Shown in pieces: positions 1 to 11,649 of a stretch of DNA of 49,933 nucleotides. The translations under genes were made by a program, and so were the position numbers. The first letter of the stretch is position 1; each line of letters opens with the position of its first letter. This DNA is from Gnetum montanum (Eukaryota > Streptophyta > Gnetopsida > Gnetales > Gnetaceae), in assembly GCA_015680685.1 (NCBI GenBank), contig MNCI01036469.1, forward strand, positions 903,672 to 953,604, written 5' to 3'. The notes beneath the pieces are model-generated. The model had not been told where the DNA came from and did not search any database. It saw nothing but the letters and a program-made list of their open reading frames with translations.

Positions 1-212
1 AGTGGTAGTCCAATGTGTACGGCTAGTCAAGGAATCGGCTACTCATTGCTAGGCTAGAACTTGTGATAAGTACAACTTAGTTACGAGCACCCACGGGTGT
101 GTACAGCTAGCTAAGGAATTGGCTACTTATCACACTTAAGCTAAATAGGTGCCTCAGTANGTGTACGCTCGTATTCGTATGGTGGAGTGTAGGGGTACCT
201 CGCCACTCATCA
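1..212 (+). repeat. 3' part of an Athila-like LTR, cut by the window edge
   Basis: The segment ends in the family terminus CACTCATCA at 204-212, preceded by the U5 signature GTAGGGGTACCTCGCCAC, which recurs at the ends of the LTRs at 14776, 24063 and 28456 and in reverse at 37242. It is closest to the solo LTR at 37242-38157: both carry a tandem motif (GTGTACGGCTAGTCAAGGAA, seen here twice, near 15 and 100). No primer-binding site follows, so this is a 3' or solo LTR. The next five bases are CTTAG; the left flank lies outside the window. The single N at 160 lies where about 260 bp of the LTR is missing relative to the solo copy. Confidence 0.8.
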
Positions 213-614
213 CTTAGCTTGGAAAAATGGGGAGGGAAGCCAACTTATAGAAGAGTTGAACCACCCACTTTAGAAAATAGAGAATAAAAGAATGGTAATA
301 AAAAGGAAAAATAGGGGGGAAGAGATATCAATGCTAGCTTTGGGCTATAAAATTCATAGCAAGTGCGATGAAAAGCAAACACCTAACCACATACAACATC
401 CACACTGCAGTTTTGGTCATAGGGGGAAAAAGATCAACATTAATGCTTCAAAGGTATTGTCTACAAAAATGCAAATTTACTGCTAAGAGACAATGTTGGT
501 AATGTGGCTAACAAATTTTTACATAGAAATTGGGCATAGGTCCTCCTTCCAGCACCAAGAAAAACTGTTGCAATCAAAAAAGTTGATCATTGGAATGAAG
601 ATCGATGAATTCAA
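213..614. other. Unassigned flank between two LTRs
   Basis: Purine-rich at 220-320. No convincing gene is seen; the short open frame from 292 has no recognisable motif and an unremarkable composition. It may be internal or leader sequence of the minus-strand long-LTR element, or older host DNA. Confidence 0.3.
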
Positions 615-2230
615 TGCACAGTAGTCCTCACCCTTGGATCCCTAGGACCTCCACAAAAAATGGAATTTGAGGCACCCTAGTTGGTTCGATAGATCAACCA
701 AGGACTTGGGAGTTTTGCAAAATAGTGTAATGAAATGAAATGCAACAACTAACAATAGATCTTAATAATGCACATAAATATAAACAAATATATCTTACAC
801 GCAAAACAAAAAAATTAAAATGTTATTGAGAAAAAATAAAGAATAAGTTAAAGTAATGTGTACAAATGATGTCTGGATGGATAGTAGGGAGTTCACTTAC
901 ATAGGGGTTTAGGGTCCGTTGAAGTCAATGCAGTCAACTCCACAATCCAAATGTCCTACCACTTCCATTGTTATCAAACCTTTGGTGCTACAATTTAGAT
1001 ATGCAACATTGGTAATGGTAGAAGTTAAGAAGTGTAAAAAATCTAAGTTGCCCAAGTGCTCTACACTAGGAGTTGGAAATCATAGGAGTGTAGTGCGGAA
1101 CTTGAAAATTCACAAATTCCAAAGGTAGTTGCAAGGCCACGAGGTCACAGCGTGTCTACACTATGTTTAAGAGAATACAAGTGTGAAAACTTGTAAAAAC
1201 TCTTGAGTGCATAAGAATGTCCAAGTGTAGAGCTATGAATAATTTGTGTGCAAAAGTGTATGTACGCCAAAAGTTGTTAAACCATGTTAAAAAATTGCTA
1301 AACTATCTCTAGATTATGGCCTATAAATGGTGTTGGAGGCTAGTTTTTATAAGTCTTAGGCCATGAATGGGGCTACAAATTGGCTACCAAATTGTAATAA
1401 ATTTTTTCCTTGTTTAAGTGAGATGGATGTCCAAATTTGGAAGATTACCATATATAGTAAGTGCCTCTCCCCATGGCCATTCCATTTACTATAAATAGTA
1501 ACAAGGGCACACCTTCCATACTAGAGATGAATCTTCCACACTAAGCTTTCCACCATGCTTACTAAAGTGGTTGGTCAATGTTGGAGTGCATGAAGTACAG
1601 AAATCTGGCTATTGTGGCTTCCACGCTGGGGGGATGCAATTTCCACACTAGGGGTGAAGCCTCCATGCTAAGAGAAAACTTCCACCCTAAGGGGGAAAGG
1701 ATTCCAACCTAATCATGTAGCCTCCATACTAGGGGGAAACTCCCCAAGATGAGGGAAAACTCCCCACCTTTCCATGCTAGGGGTAGGTAAGATCTACCCT
1801 CTTACAAGTGTTTCAAGCATAGAAAAATGTATAGCCCCCATAAAACCCATCAAATTGCCATTTTTGACATTCCAAAAGGCATTTTTAATCCTCCCCAAGC
1901 CAAAATTTAGGCACTATGTAACTTTTTTCACTTGTGGAATGAGGCTTTGACCACTTATGAGACATTTTTAAGCCCCAAAAGTATAAATTATGTGAAATTG
2001 CCCACTATGGTTAACAATCTTCACATTTACAATGAATTTTTTCCTTGCATTTCATCGGATGAAAGCTACATGATGATAATTGGCCATAACATGCAATTTT
2101 TTGTGGTTTTTTACCATACATGATGTTCCAAGCTTGGAAACTTCATCAATAATGAGGTTTTAACCCCTTGGAACACATATAACATGCAGTAATCTTATTT
2201 CCCTTGTACCCACACTAGGCAATGTGGATC
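615..2230 (-). repeat. Tat-like long LTR, minus strand
   Basis: Read on the minus strand, this matches the plus-strand LTR at 10260-11648 in order over most of its length. Shared blocks include CATAAGTGGTCAAAGCCTC (1942-1960 reversed; 10490-10508), a segment ending in ATTTATAGTAAATG, the GAAGGTTTGATAAC block and the terminal GGTGATCTA...GTGGAGGTCC block. Similarity stops at 615, where the minus strand reads ...CTGTGCA, giving a plausible CA terminus. The outer end near 2230 is approximate. No good PBS follows at 614, so its own internal region cannot be identified. Both copies are old: many substitutions and indels separate them. Confidence 0.65.
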
Positions 2231-2239
2231 TAGCATGGG

Positions 2240-2912
2240 TCCTAGCCCTCTTTGACATGCCATGCTTCCAAACTAACCCACTTTCTATTTTTGGTAGCTA
2301 TGACCAACCTTATCAAATCCCAAACTCTAGCAAGAGGTGAGATCCTAACAAGACTTGCCACTTTAGGCAACCATGCTAGGGCAATGCTGCCCAACATGGC
2401 TCCAGCATTTCCAAAGGAGGGTAACATCCATACTCATCCTTCGATGCCCATCAAGCCTTGATTTGATCATTGGGTGAGCCCCACATAGCTGTGAACCTCT
2501 CCAGCCATCCTTGACAACTACTAAACCTTGGCAAACCTAGTTAAAAGTGTCCAAAACTTTTGGATCTAGTTAATCCACAATAAGAATGCCTCATCCACAC
2601 TACCCAACATGGATGGATGGAATGTGACCTTCAACTACCAAGATTTACCACCTAGTTGCCATATTTTGACTCCCACACCCCTTGTCAGCCTTTGACAGTC
2701 TAGTTTGATCAAAAGTGACTTGATTGTCAAATCTAAAGCCTTTTTCATGCTAGTGAACCCTCCACCCATGTTGCCTAGCATGGGTCTAGCATGGGCACCT
2801 TGGTGTATGCATTAAAACCCATCCCATGGCCAAAAATAGCCTTATAACTTACCTCATTGACCTTCAAACCCTACCAAAGCTCCCAAAGCCTTTAGACATC
2901 AAGAAATTAATC

Positions 2913-2957
<45 letters not shown>

Positions 2958-5060
2958 TCNTCCTCCTCTTCTATCCATGTTGGGTCTATGTTGCCCAATG
3001 TGGCCCAAGGGGGGTAACCACTAAAAATAGCAAGGAATCTTCAAATCAAGCAATTTTGATACCAAACCTTAACCCTTGACTTGTGAACCCTTGGCAACTT
3101 GGAAACCCTATCGAATCTTGCCAAAAGTGGCCAAAACCATGCATTCAAATGGAACCATGCTAGGGGGCATCCTATCCATGCTAGGAAGTGTTGCACTAGC
3201 ATGGATGAAAACGTTAAGACAAAAAACTTCCAAAATTTACATCAAAGTTAACTACCTAGCCCCTTTGGAGTCTCCAACAAATAAAAAATCAACAAATAGA
3301 CCATTTCTCATGCCCATTCTCATATTCATGCTAGGAACACCCCATCATCCACACTGGCTAGTGTGGGTCCAATGTGGGTACTAAGGGGGTGAGTCATGGG
3401 AGGTTCATAGACACCTCAAAATGACTCTAGATTATCCTACATTAAATCTAAAACCTTGACAAAACTACCAGAAGCCATAATACTAATTAAAATCTATCAA
3501 AAAAAGGTAAAAGGCCACCTTCCCTGATTTTCCATGCTAGAGCCATACTAGGAAGCATTACTCTAATGTTGCTAAAGGGGGGTGACTTCAAAAACCTACC
3601 AAAGAACTTCAAAAATGCCAAGTTTCAAACTTGTACTTCAATCATCAACACTAGAAACCTTGGGGATGCACATGCATGGTCAAAACTTATTTAAAAATAT
3701 CAAAAAATATATCCCCTTTTTCTCACCCACACTAGCCATCATGGCCGTAACGTGGATCTAAAGGGGTTATCTCCAAAACCATCTAAAACCCCTCAAAACT
3801 ACTAAATTTTAATCCTAAACCCTAGCCATTGACACTAGCAACCCTAGTAGTTGACATGCATAGTCACGTTTTGTTAAACAAACCTAGATCTAAGATCTTG
3901 ATGTATCCATTTTGGGCAAGGCCTAATCCACACTAGGCAATGTGGCTCTAGTGTGAGTAACCTATCTTTCTACTTTTGGTAGTAGATTGACACTCCTAGA
4001 GATCAAAAATCTACACTAGTAAAGCCTAGAATCCCAATACCCTTGAGTTTCCACTAGTTTGACCTCATTTTAATCTTAAAATTGACTAGACCACCTCATC
4101 CACACTAAAGCAACATTGCCCAACATGGATCAAAGGGATATAATTATGCATGACCTCAAATAGCCTTCAAATCAAGCCAGATCTAACCAAAAACTTGAGA
4201 AATCATTGCTTACAACCCTAGATTCCTAAGAACTTGGTTAATCTACTCCCAAAACCATTTGAGGATCAAAAATCAAGTATGAATCCTTTGAGCCATGCTA
4301 GCCAACATGGATACACGTCCTAACTTACTTTAATTCTTCAAACTTACCTAAAATGATCCCCAGACTTAGCTAGGAGTGTCCAGCTAAAAAACCCTAGCTT
4401 TGGCCTCAAATTAACCCTATTTCACCTAGCCACAATCCAAATCTGAATCATCCATGCTAGAGAGATGCTGGCCATCATGGCCCCAACATAGGTACATCTT
4501 TCACTATGATTTAACACTCAAAACTCACTCAAAATAGTTAAAAAACCTAGCTAAGAATCCCACAGTAACCTTATTTTAATCCTTTTTAAAGCTCCCATGC
4601 TAAATCCCCCCTCCATCCATGATGAGGCCATGCTGCCTAGCATGGCTCTGGGGAGTACAACTTCTAAAACTACTTTTTCACTAGTTTTGACCTTTGAAAT
4701 AACCAATTTTCATAGATCTAGCCCTATGCTACCTTGGAAAGGTCCTAGAATCCTAATTTTGGCCCTTTTGATGCCAAAAAAAAACTTATTTTCCTTAGTA
4801 TCTATACTATGGCCATGCTGGCCTGCATGGCTATAGTGTGGGTGATAGATCCAAGCTTCAATGGAGGCTTCCAAGGGCTAAAACTAACACCAGAATTGAC
4901 CTCTTCCCTTCTCTAGTCCATTACACTAGCCAAGCCAGCCACTGAAAGTCTAAAACTATTCAAAACAAGCCTAGGAGATTTCTTGGATGTCCTATCATCA
5001 CTGGGGATCATCCCACCCATGTTAGCCAACATGGGTCCAATGTTGGCACCCTAAAAACCT
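2240..5060. repeat. Highly diverged tandem array, period about 185 bp, with a palindromic core
   Basis: A core of the form CCATGCTAG...CAACATGG recurs near 2223, 2368, 2594, 2766, 2973, 3152, 3330, 3530, 3727, 3930, 4101, 4291, 4460, 4608, 4806 and 5017. Most spacings are 165-210 bp. Between cores, weaker phrases recur, such as CCTTGAC..., CCAAAAC and AAACCCTAG. The cores are imperfect inverted repeats (for example CCATGTTAGCCAACATGG at 5017). A 35-bp A run (2921-2955) and an N (2960) interrupt one unit. No coding sequence is apparent. It could be an old satellite or the non-coding internal part of the flanking long-LTR element. Confidence 0.6.
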
Positions 5061-5877
5061 TGCTTTTTAGCTCAAATAGCCTCAAAATAGCCCTAATTAA
5101 TGTCCAAACTTTTCTAGTAGCCTTGAAGCTTAATACCATGGCCCACTAAGGCCTAAAATTGGCAAAATTTAACTTTTTTTGACCAAAACTGGCCAATTTT
5201 TACCACATGCATTCCATTTTCATTAATGTGATCTTATTTCATGGCATTTTGACTTATTTTTTACCTTATTTTGCATTATTGAACTTTTTTGCCATTAATT
5301 TTCTTTAGTCTTCCTATATTCACCATATTTTCTTTATTATGACCTTTTCTGACCCTTTTTTAGCCTTTGATTGGTGTTGACTAATGGGCTTTGACTTTCC
5401 TTGACCATCATTTCACACCATGTAACCATTGCTTACTAAGGTCTAAAACTAGCACCATGGCCTACCAAGGCCTAAAACTGGCAAGATTCTAGCATTTGTT
5501 GATCATTTTAAACCTTATTTCTCATGCTTCACCTTGTTACACCTTGTTGGACCTTCATTTGATCTATTTTTGACCCATGTTTCATATTGCTTACTTATTT
5601 TCTACCTCCTTGTGGCCTTGAATGACCTTATTTACACTATATTTGACATTGAAGTAGCATGTATTTGCATAATTTCATAGCATTTTGACGTTATTTACTC
5701 ATATTTACCCAAATGCCACTTACTATGCTTATGGTTGACATGCAAGATTGAAGTATGAGTACCTGGGACCATATCAGTTTTCCTTTGAGCCTAAGTGGAC
5801 CTCACAGTGACGTTGAATGATGTATCAACCTTGATTGCCTAGATCTTGAGCCTAAGAGTCTTTTCAACCATATAACC
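5061..5877. other. T-rich non-coding stretch upstream of the Tat-like pol
   Basis: Short phrases such as GGCCTAAAACTGGCAA recur twice (near 5150 and 5465). No gag or protease motif of the downstream element could be recognised here, so its 5' half is either lost or decayed beyond recognition. Confidence 0.4.
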
Positions 5878-7470
5878 TTGATAGAGAAACCTCTACAATG
5901 TACTAAAAACCTAGTTAAGACCCTTGATCTAGAGGTTAGCAACATTACTAAAGACTCTCTAGTTGAGGTTCCTATCATGACATACTATGGTGAGAAGAAA
6001 ATCCTAAAACTAAGTTCCTCAATTGAACCTCAACAGGTTCAAGACATCACCAAGGTTCTACAAGACAACATTAAGATGTTTTTCTAGTCATATGAGGATA
6101 TGCCAAGCCTAGACCCATGTTTAGTATAATACAACATCATACTTGATTCTAGAATTAGGCTAATTACGAAAAAGATTCACAAGATTAGACCTTATTCAGC
6201 CTTGATAGTTTGTGATGAGATCACAAAGCTATACCAAGTTGGTTTCATTAGAGCTATTGATTATGTGGAATGGATCTCCAATATAGTGGTAGTCTCTAAG
6301 AAAAATGGAAGTATCCACATTTGCATCGATTTCTAAGACCTAAATAAGACAACCATCAAGGATAACTTTCCTTTACCTAGTATTAATCAACTTATCGATA
6401 CTATGATTAGGTGTGCCTTATTATCCTTCATGGATGGGTTCTTGGCATACAACTAGATTAGAATCAACCTAGAGCATCAACTTAGCATGACCTTCATGAT
6501 CGCTTGGGGTACCTTTTGTTATACCATGATTTCTTTTGGCCTAAAGAACATGGGAGCAACCTAAGAGCCATGACATATATCTTTAGTAATTACATGCTGG
6601 GTTTTCTTAATGATTACGTAGATAATATAGCCATTAATTCCAAAGTGACTAATGATCATACACATGACTTAGACCTTGTACTTAAACAATACCTTAAATA
6701 TGAGCTTAAACTTACTCCAAAAAAATGTATCTTTGGTGCTAAAATCAATAAGATCCTTGGCTTTGTATTATCCAAAGTGGGAATACATGTCAATCCTGAT
6801 AAGGTTAAGGCCATATCCAACTTGGCAACACCTACTAACCTTAAGGAACTTTGAGGATTACAAGGTAGACTACAATTTATTCGTAGGTTTATTACAAGGC
6901 TTATGAATAAGTTACAACCTATGTAACACTTGCTTAAGAAAGGAGTTCACTATGGATGGATGGCTCAATTCCAAGAATCCTTTAAGAACCTTAAGCAAGA
7001 GTTGGCACAACTACCAACAATCTATCCTCCACAAGAGGATAAACCACTTTACATCTAACTTACTATCTCTAACATGTCTATTGCCTCTCTACTCTATCAA
7101 AAATGAGATGATGTAGCAAAGATGATAGTATACTATCTTAGCCATGCATTAGTTGCCTATGAGACCCAATACAGTAAAGTGGAGAAGTATTGTCTAGCAC
7201 TAGTCTTCTCATTGAAGAAATGGAGATACTACCTCTTTAGGAGCCAAGTCAATGTCATTTGCAAAGATAATGTGCTTAGAGCCATACCAAAATCTATGAG
7301 AGTAGCTATATAGCCCAATGGAAGGCCATAATCGCAAAGTTTGATCTTCATTACATTTCCCAGTCCTCAACAAAAGGTCAAGCTATAGCTATAAGACTTA
7401 TAGTTTTACCTATTAATGACCATGCAACCATAGAACCTAAGTTTCCAAATGAACATGTTTACACCATTAG
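5878..7470 (+). pseudogene. Tat-clade Ty3/gypsy reverse transcriptase and RNase H, decayed
   Basis: The conceptual translation follows the Ty3/gypsy order: a linker, then RT motifs (VVVSKKNGSIHICIDF near 6285, DNFPLPSINQLIDT near 6360, SFMDGFLAYN near 6425, AWGTFCYTMISFGLKN near 6500), the catalytic box DYVDNIAINSK at 6612-6644, the KCIFGAK...LGF...GI thumb-connection, and an RNase H-like stretch around 7120-7290. The catalytic box reads YVDN instead of YVDD, and more than ten in-frame stops are present. In the live element this would copy retrotransposon RNA into DNA inside virus-like particles. It is certainly non-functional. Confidence 0.85.
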
Positions 7471-7569
7471 CCAAGTGCCCAAGGGTTATGAGGTGGTCAT
7501 GCACTTTGATAGAGCTTCAACTACCCATGGAGCCAGTGCTACTACCATCATAACATTTCCATCTAGTGA

Positions 7570-7860
7570 AATCTAATCCTTCACCTATCATTTTTATTTT
7601 TCATGTACCAATAACATAGTAGAGTATGAGGTTCTAATTAGAGAGATGATAGTAGCTCATGACCTAGGAATTAAATGCTTAATGATCAAAAATGATTCAT
7701 AACTTGTGGTTAACCAAACAACCAAGGTTTACACTTGTAAAGCCAAACATCAGCAACGTTACTATGACCTAGGAAAGCAATAGTTGTAATTTATAGATGT
7801 TAATATTCAACATGTACCCCAAACTAAGAACACTATAGCCAATGTAATTACAAAACTAAT
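7570..7860 (+). pseudogene. Second (archaeal-type) RNase H domain, remnant
   Basis: After the gypsy RNase H comes a second RNase H-like block. Its translation includes NNIVEYEVLIREMIVAHDLG, then a DS-LVVNQ motif and a VPQTKNTIANVITK motif. This resembles the extra RNase H that the Tat/Ogre/Retand lineage carries between its first RNase H and integrase, and it is the main reason for assigning this element to Tat. Several stops interrupt it. Known of the family: the second domain is thought to have been acquired later than the first. Seen here: only the order and the motifs. Confidence 0.65.
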
Positions 7861-8099
7861 CCTCGGTGTGATGTCAGATGTGTTTAGAAAGTTATCCACC
7901 TTGATTGTGAACTGTTCTTTTCCATCATGTAGAGCATTAAGGATACATTTATGACCATAGTTCATACTACTCCTACAATGGAGTGGTATGGTGATATCAA
8001 ATTTTACCTTATGCATGATGAACCTTCACAAGGCTTGACTACTACTCAAAAGGACATTGTACGTAAATGATTAAAATAGTATGTCATAGTAGGCATACT

Positions 8100-9222
8100 A
8101 TGTCGACGGTCCCACAATGGCATATTGTTAGTGTGCTTAGATAAAACTAAAGCTCAAATAGTCCTAGAGTAGGTTCATGAGGGTGTATATGGGGGACATA
8201 TAGGACCTAGAGCTATGGCCTCTAAGATTAGACAATTAGGCTATTACTAGCCCTTTATGGAAAGCAACTGCCTGCAGAAGGTTAAAACTTATGACACATG
8301 CTAATGGCATAGTAACCTTTTACACATACCATTCACTGAGTTGCACACTACTCAAATAACTTGACCATTTCAATGATGGGGGTTGGATATCATTGAATTT
8401 ATAACACCTAAGTCTTCTATAGAGCATAGTTTCGTCATCATTGCAACTGGATACTTCATAAAGTGGGTTGAAGCTATTCCCCTAAGAAGGATAACATATG
8501 AACAAGTCTGTAAATTCATACTTGACAACATTGTAGCCCGCTTTGGCATACCTATCATCATAGTCATAGAAAATGGACCATAATTTAGTAGTCAAGAAAT
8601 GAATAATTTCTATCATGACTTAGGAATTAAGCACTCTTTCTCATCACCATATTACCATCAAGCCAATGGACAAGTAGAAGCAAGCAATAAGGCCATCATC
8701 AACTTTCTCAAAAAAATGTTGAATAGTAGCAAGCGCAAGTGGCATGAGTGACTTGTCCATGCACTTTGTGCCTACAAAACAACATTATGCATGATAAATG
8801 ATGTAACCCCTTATAGCATGGTTTATAGTTCTGAAGTTTTTTTACCTATTGAATTATAGGTGTCTTCACTCTAAGTAGCCTTATCTGACTTTATCAATGA
8901 TGAACTACACAAGAAACTATGGACCATGGACCTCAACTCGATGAAGAAGCAACAAGTATAAACACTTGTTCACATCGAGCGATATGAAGAGAGGAAAACT
9001 TTGCAACACCATCATAACTTGACCAAGTGTAAGATCAAGGAGGGTAACCTAGTCCTTAAGGCTATCCTTGAGCATGCAGATAAATTCTCAGCCAACTAGG
9101 AATGGCCTTTCATGGTTACCAAAGCTTATGGCAATAGAGCATTTAGAATAACAAATATGGATGGAAATGAATTGGCTAATCTAGTTAATAATTCCTATCT
9201 AAATCCTTACTACATGTAGCCT
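8100..9222 (+). pseudogene. Tat-clade integrase, decayed
   Basis: The translation shows a degraded HHCC zinc region (HEGVYGGH near 8175, with the first Cys of the CxxC pair replaced by Tyr), then the catalytic core: WGLDIIEF (first Asp), a second block IENGP near 8566 where the usual motif is SDNG, and YYHQANGQVEASNK near 8650 with the Glu. The second catalytic Asp therefore appears to be Glu here. A C-terminal block (LVLKAILEH ... NMDGNEL ... LNPYYM, to about 9216) matches the end of Tat integrases. Many stops are present. Downstream there is no further coding region before the LTR. Confidence 0.8.
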
Positions 9223-10248
9223 ATAGACAATGTCAACAACCTTCATAGCCAACAACAAGCGAGCCTACATAACATCTTTTGCATAACAAAGAAACATCTT
9301 CCTATAGCCTACTATGGCCTTAAACTGGAAACACAACCCACAACAACCTTAAACTGACAACATCAATGACCTTGATAACCTAGTTTTACTGATCATCTTA
9401 TGTGGCAATATGCATTGTAATCTTATAACATGTTTTATTTATTTATTTTTCTTATGCTCTTGGAGTTGCTTGCAGGATGAAGCTCGAAAGTCATCACGAA
9501 GGTATGACTCATAACGGCAGCAAGTCATTGCATCATCTTAATAAACAATATTTTGTAAGTTTGTCCTACTATACCAAGAGTGCTTGTTCCACATCATTAC
9601 CATGACTACTCTTTGAACCCAACCCTATTGTCTTATTATAGCCTTCCTTACTATAAATAACAATGTTGACCTATCTTGACAATCATGCACTATGGCCTTA
9701 TGACATCCCTTTGTCATGCTCCACCATCAAGTATGTTGAATGTAACACATCTCATTAAATGGAAAAACCATTAAGTCCATCAAACATAACACATCCCATT
9801 TGATGGAAAAGCCATTAAGTCTATTGGAAGTAACATACCCCATCCACTAGGAAAACTATATCATAATCAACCTTGGCAATGAAACCCAATGAAGGTGAAC
9901 CCCATAAAAAATGGAAAAGCAAATTTCTCAGAAGTTAAATGATCTATGAAGACCAAAGGCCCAAATAGATGGCTCAAAACATGCAAAGGGAGGATCCTAA
10001 TGGCCAAAGAAACCTTGGAGCAAGATGTTGGATCCTCAAACACATTTTGCCAAGTAACCAACATCTCAAAACATGAAGTGCCAAGTCTAATTGGATAACC
10101 AACATGTTAGTGCCATAGTCATGATGTCAACTATGGAATGCATTGTTAGCTCTCATGACCATTTCCCTATGATTGCATTACCATCATCATAGCCTACCCC
10201 ATCATCACAAGCACTCTTTGGCATGATTCGACACAACTGGATCAAGCA
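9223..10248 (+). other. 3' non-coding region of the Tat-like element
   Basis: This is roughly 1 kb between the integrase end and the purine tract before the LTR. Apart from a small tandem repeat at 9725-9856, I see no gene. The open frame on the minus strand at 9867-10064 has no recognisable motif. Confidence 0.45.
9725..9856 (+). repeat. Three-copy tandem repeat, about 46 bp
   Basis: Three diverged units in a row follow the pattern TAACACATCYCATTNNATGG ... ACCATTAAGTCCAT. Short tandem repeats between integrase and the 3' LTR are a known habit of Ogre/Tat elements, which agrees with the assignment. Confidence 0.6.
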
Positions 10249-10259
10249 CGGAGATGGAA
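10249..10259 (+). other. Candidate polypurine tract
   Basis: CGGAGATGGAA lies immediately before TGTTGG, where the long LTR seems to begin. In LTR elements this tract primes plus-strand DNA synthesis. It is short and impure, so the call rests mainly on position. Confidence 0.4.
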
Positions 10260-11648
10260 TGTTGGTGATGGACCTACAGTGGTGTTTGGTATTCTTTATT
10301 GCTGCCTCTTGAATCAATCCTCTAGACACAAAAAAATAGGGGCTAGTGAAACACCACCAAAATTACATGTTGTAGCCTTTGCAATCCCATCCCATTAAAC
10401 TTGAGGCTAAACTTCATTGTAAATATGAATATTGTAACCCAAGAGGTGTAATATCACATACTTTATACTTCTGGGGCTGAAAAATGTGTCATAAGTGGTC
10501 AAAGCCTCATTTCCCAAATGAAAAAATCCATTTAATGCCTATATTTGGCCTTGGGAAGGGGTAAAAATGTATTTTGGGATGCCAAAATTGGCATTTTAAT
10601 GGGTTTAATGGAAGGTATAACATTTTACACATTAGAGATTTTTGTTGGGGGGTGTGGCCCACCTATCCTCAGCATTATGGGGTTAGATATCAACCATGCA
10701 TATCATGGAGGCAAGTATAACCTTTCCCCCCTCCCCCAGCATTGATTTTCATCCTTCCAACATTGCTCTACCATGGCCTAAGATTCTAGCATTACACCAA
10801 CTTCAACAAGGATCCTACATATCAACATTTCTATTAGAATGCCTAGCATTGGTGGAAAAGCCAACAAGGGTGAAATTCCCATTTACTATTTTAGTAAATG
10901 AACTGACCATGGTGGTATAACACTTACCATACATAGTAACCCCCCTGGATTTGAACACCCACCACACCTACACGTAGCTAGAATTTGCTAGAAATTAAGT
11001 TAGAATTTGTAGTAGTAATAAAGCCAAATTTATAGCCAATTTTGTGGCCAAAACCTTATATATACCAAGTCCTAATATCATGTAGAGGTTTCACATTGCT
11101 TTTTTAGGCATATTATAGCATTCAAGAGCTATTTCAAACTTGCATACNTGAGATTTGTGAGATTTCAATACCAAAACTATGTACCTAGGAACCATAACTC
11201 TTAGTGTTTTCCCCTCTAGTAACCCAAATCCCTCATATCTCCCATCCCCCTACATAAGCAACATTGTATATTTAGTGTGGCAACAATGAAGGTTTGATAA
11301 CATCAGAAGTGGAAAAACCTCTGTATTGTGGAGCTAATTGTAGTAGTTTCAATAGATTCTAAATACCCATCCAAGTGAACCCCCTACTCCTACAGGCCAT
11401 CTTGTACGCATTTTTTGTACCTCCTTTATTTTTTGTTGAAATAACGTTTTTACAGTTTCATTTGTGTGTAAGTTTTGTTTGTTGGATTTTCGCATATTTA
11501 TCTTTCATATCTACATTTCATATTTTACATTTTATTATCACATTTTTCCCTCCTTAAGTCCCTAGGTGATCTACTAGACCATCTAGGGCACCTCGAATCC
11601 TACTTTTCATGGAGGCCCTTAGGATCTATGATTAAGACTATTGTGCTG
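10260..11648 (+). repeat. Tat-like long LTR, plus strand (3' LTR of the decayed pol)
   Basis: It begins TGTTGG after a purine tract and is homologous to the inverted copy at 615-2230. A TATA-like TATATATA lies near 11060. Similarity between the copies ends around 11648 (ACTATTGTGCT here, ACTACTGTGCA in the other), and the recognisable gag of element C begins directly to the right. This suggests that the element inserted into C's gag. An N at 11148 sits where roughly 50 bp present in the inverted copy is absent. The small open frames at 10545-10920 and 11375-11693 are LTR sequence, not genes. Confidence 0.65.
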
Positions 11649-11649
11649 G

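Noticed and set aside
2826-3017. Open frame containing a poly-Lys run
   Set aside because: The Lys run is the 35-bp A tract, and the frame contains the N at 2960.
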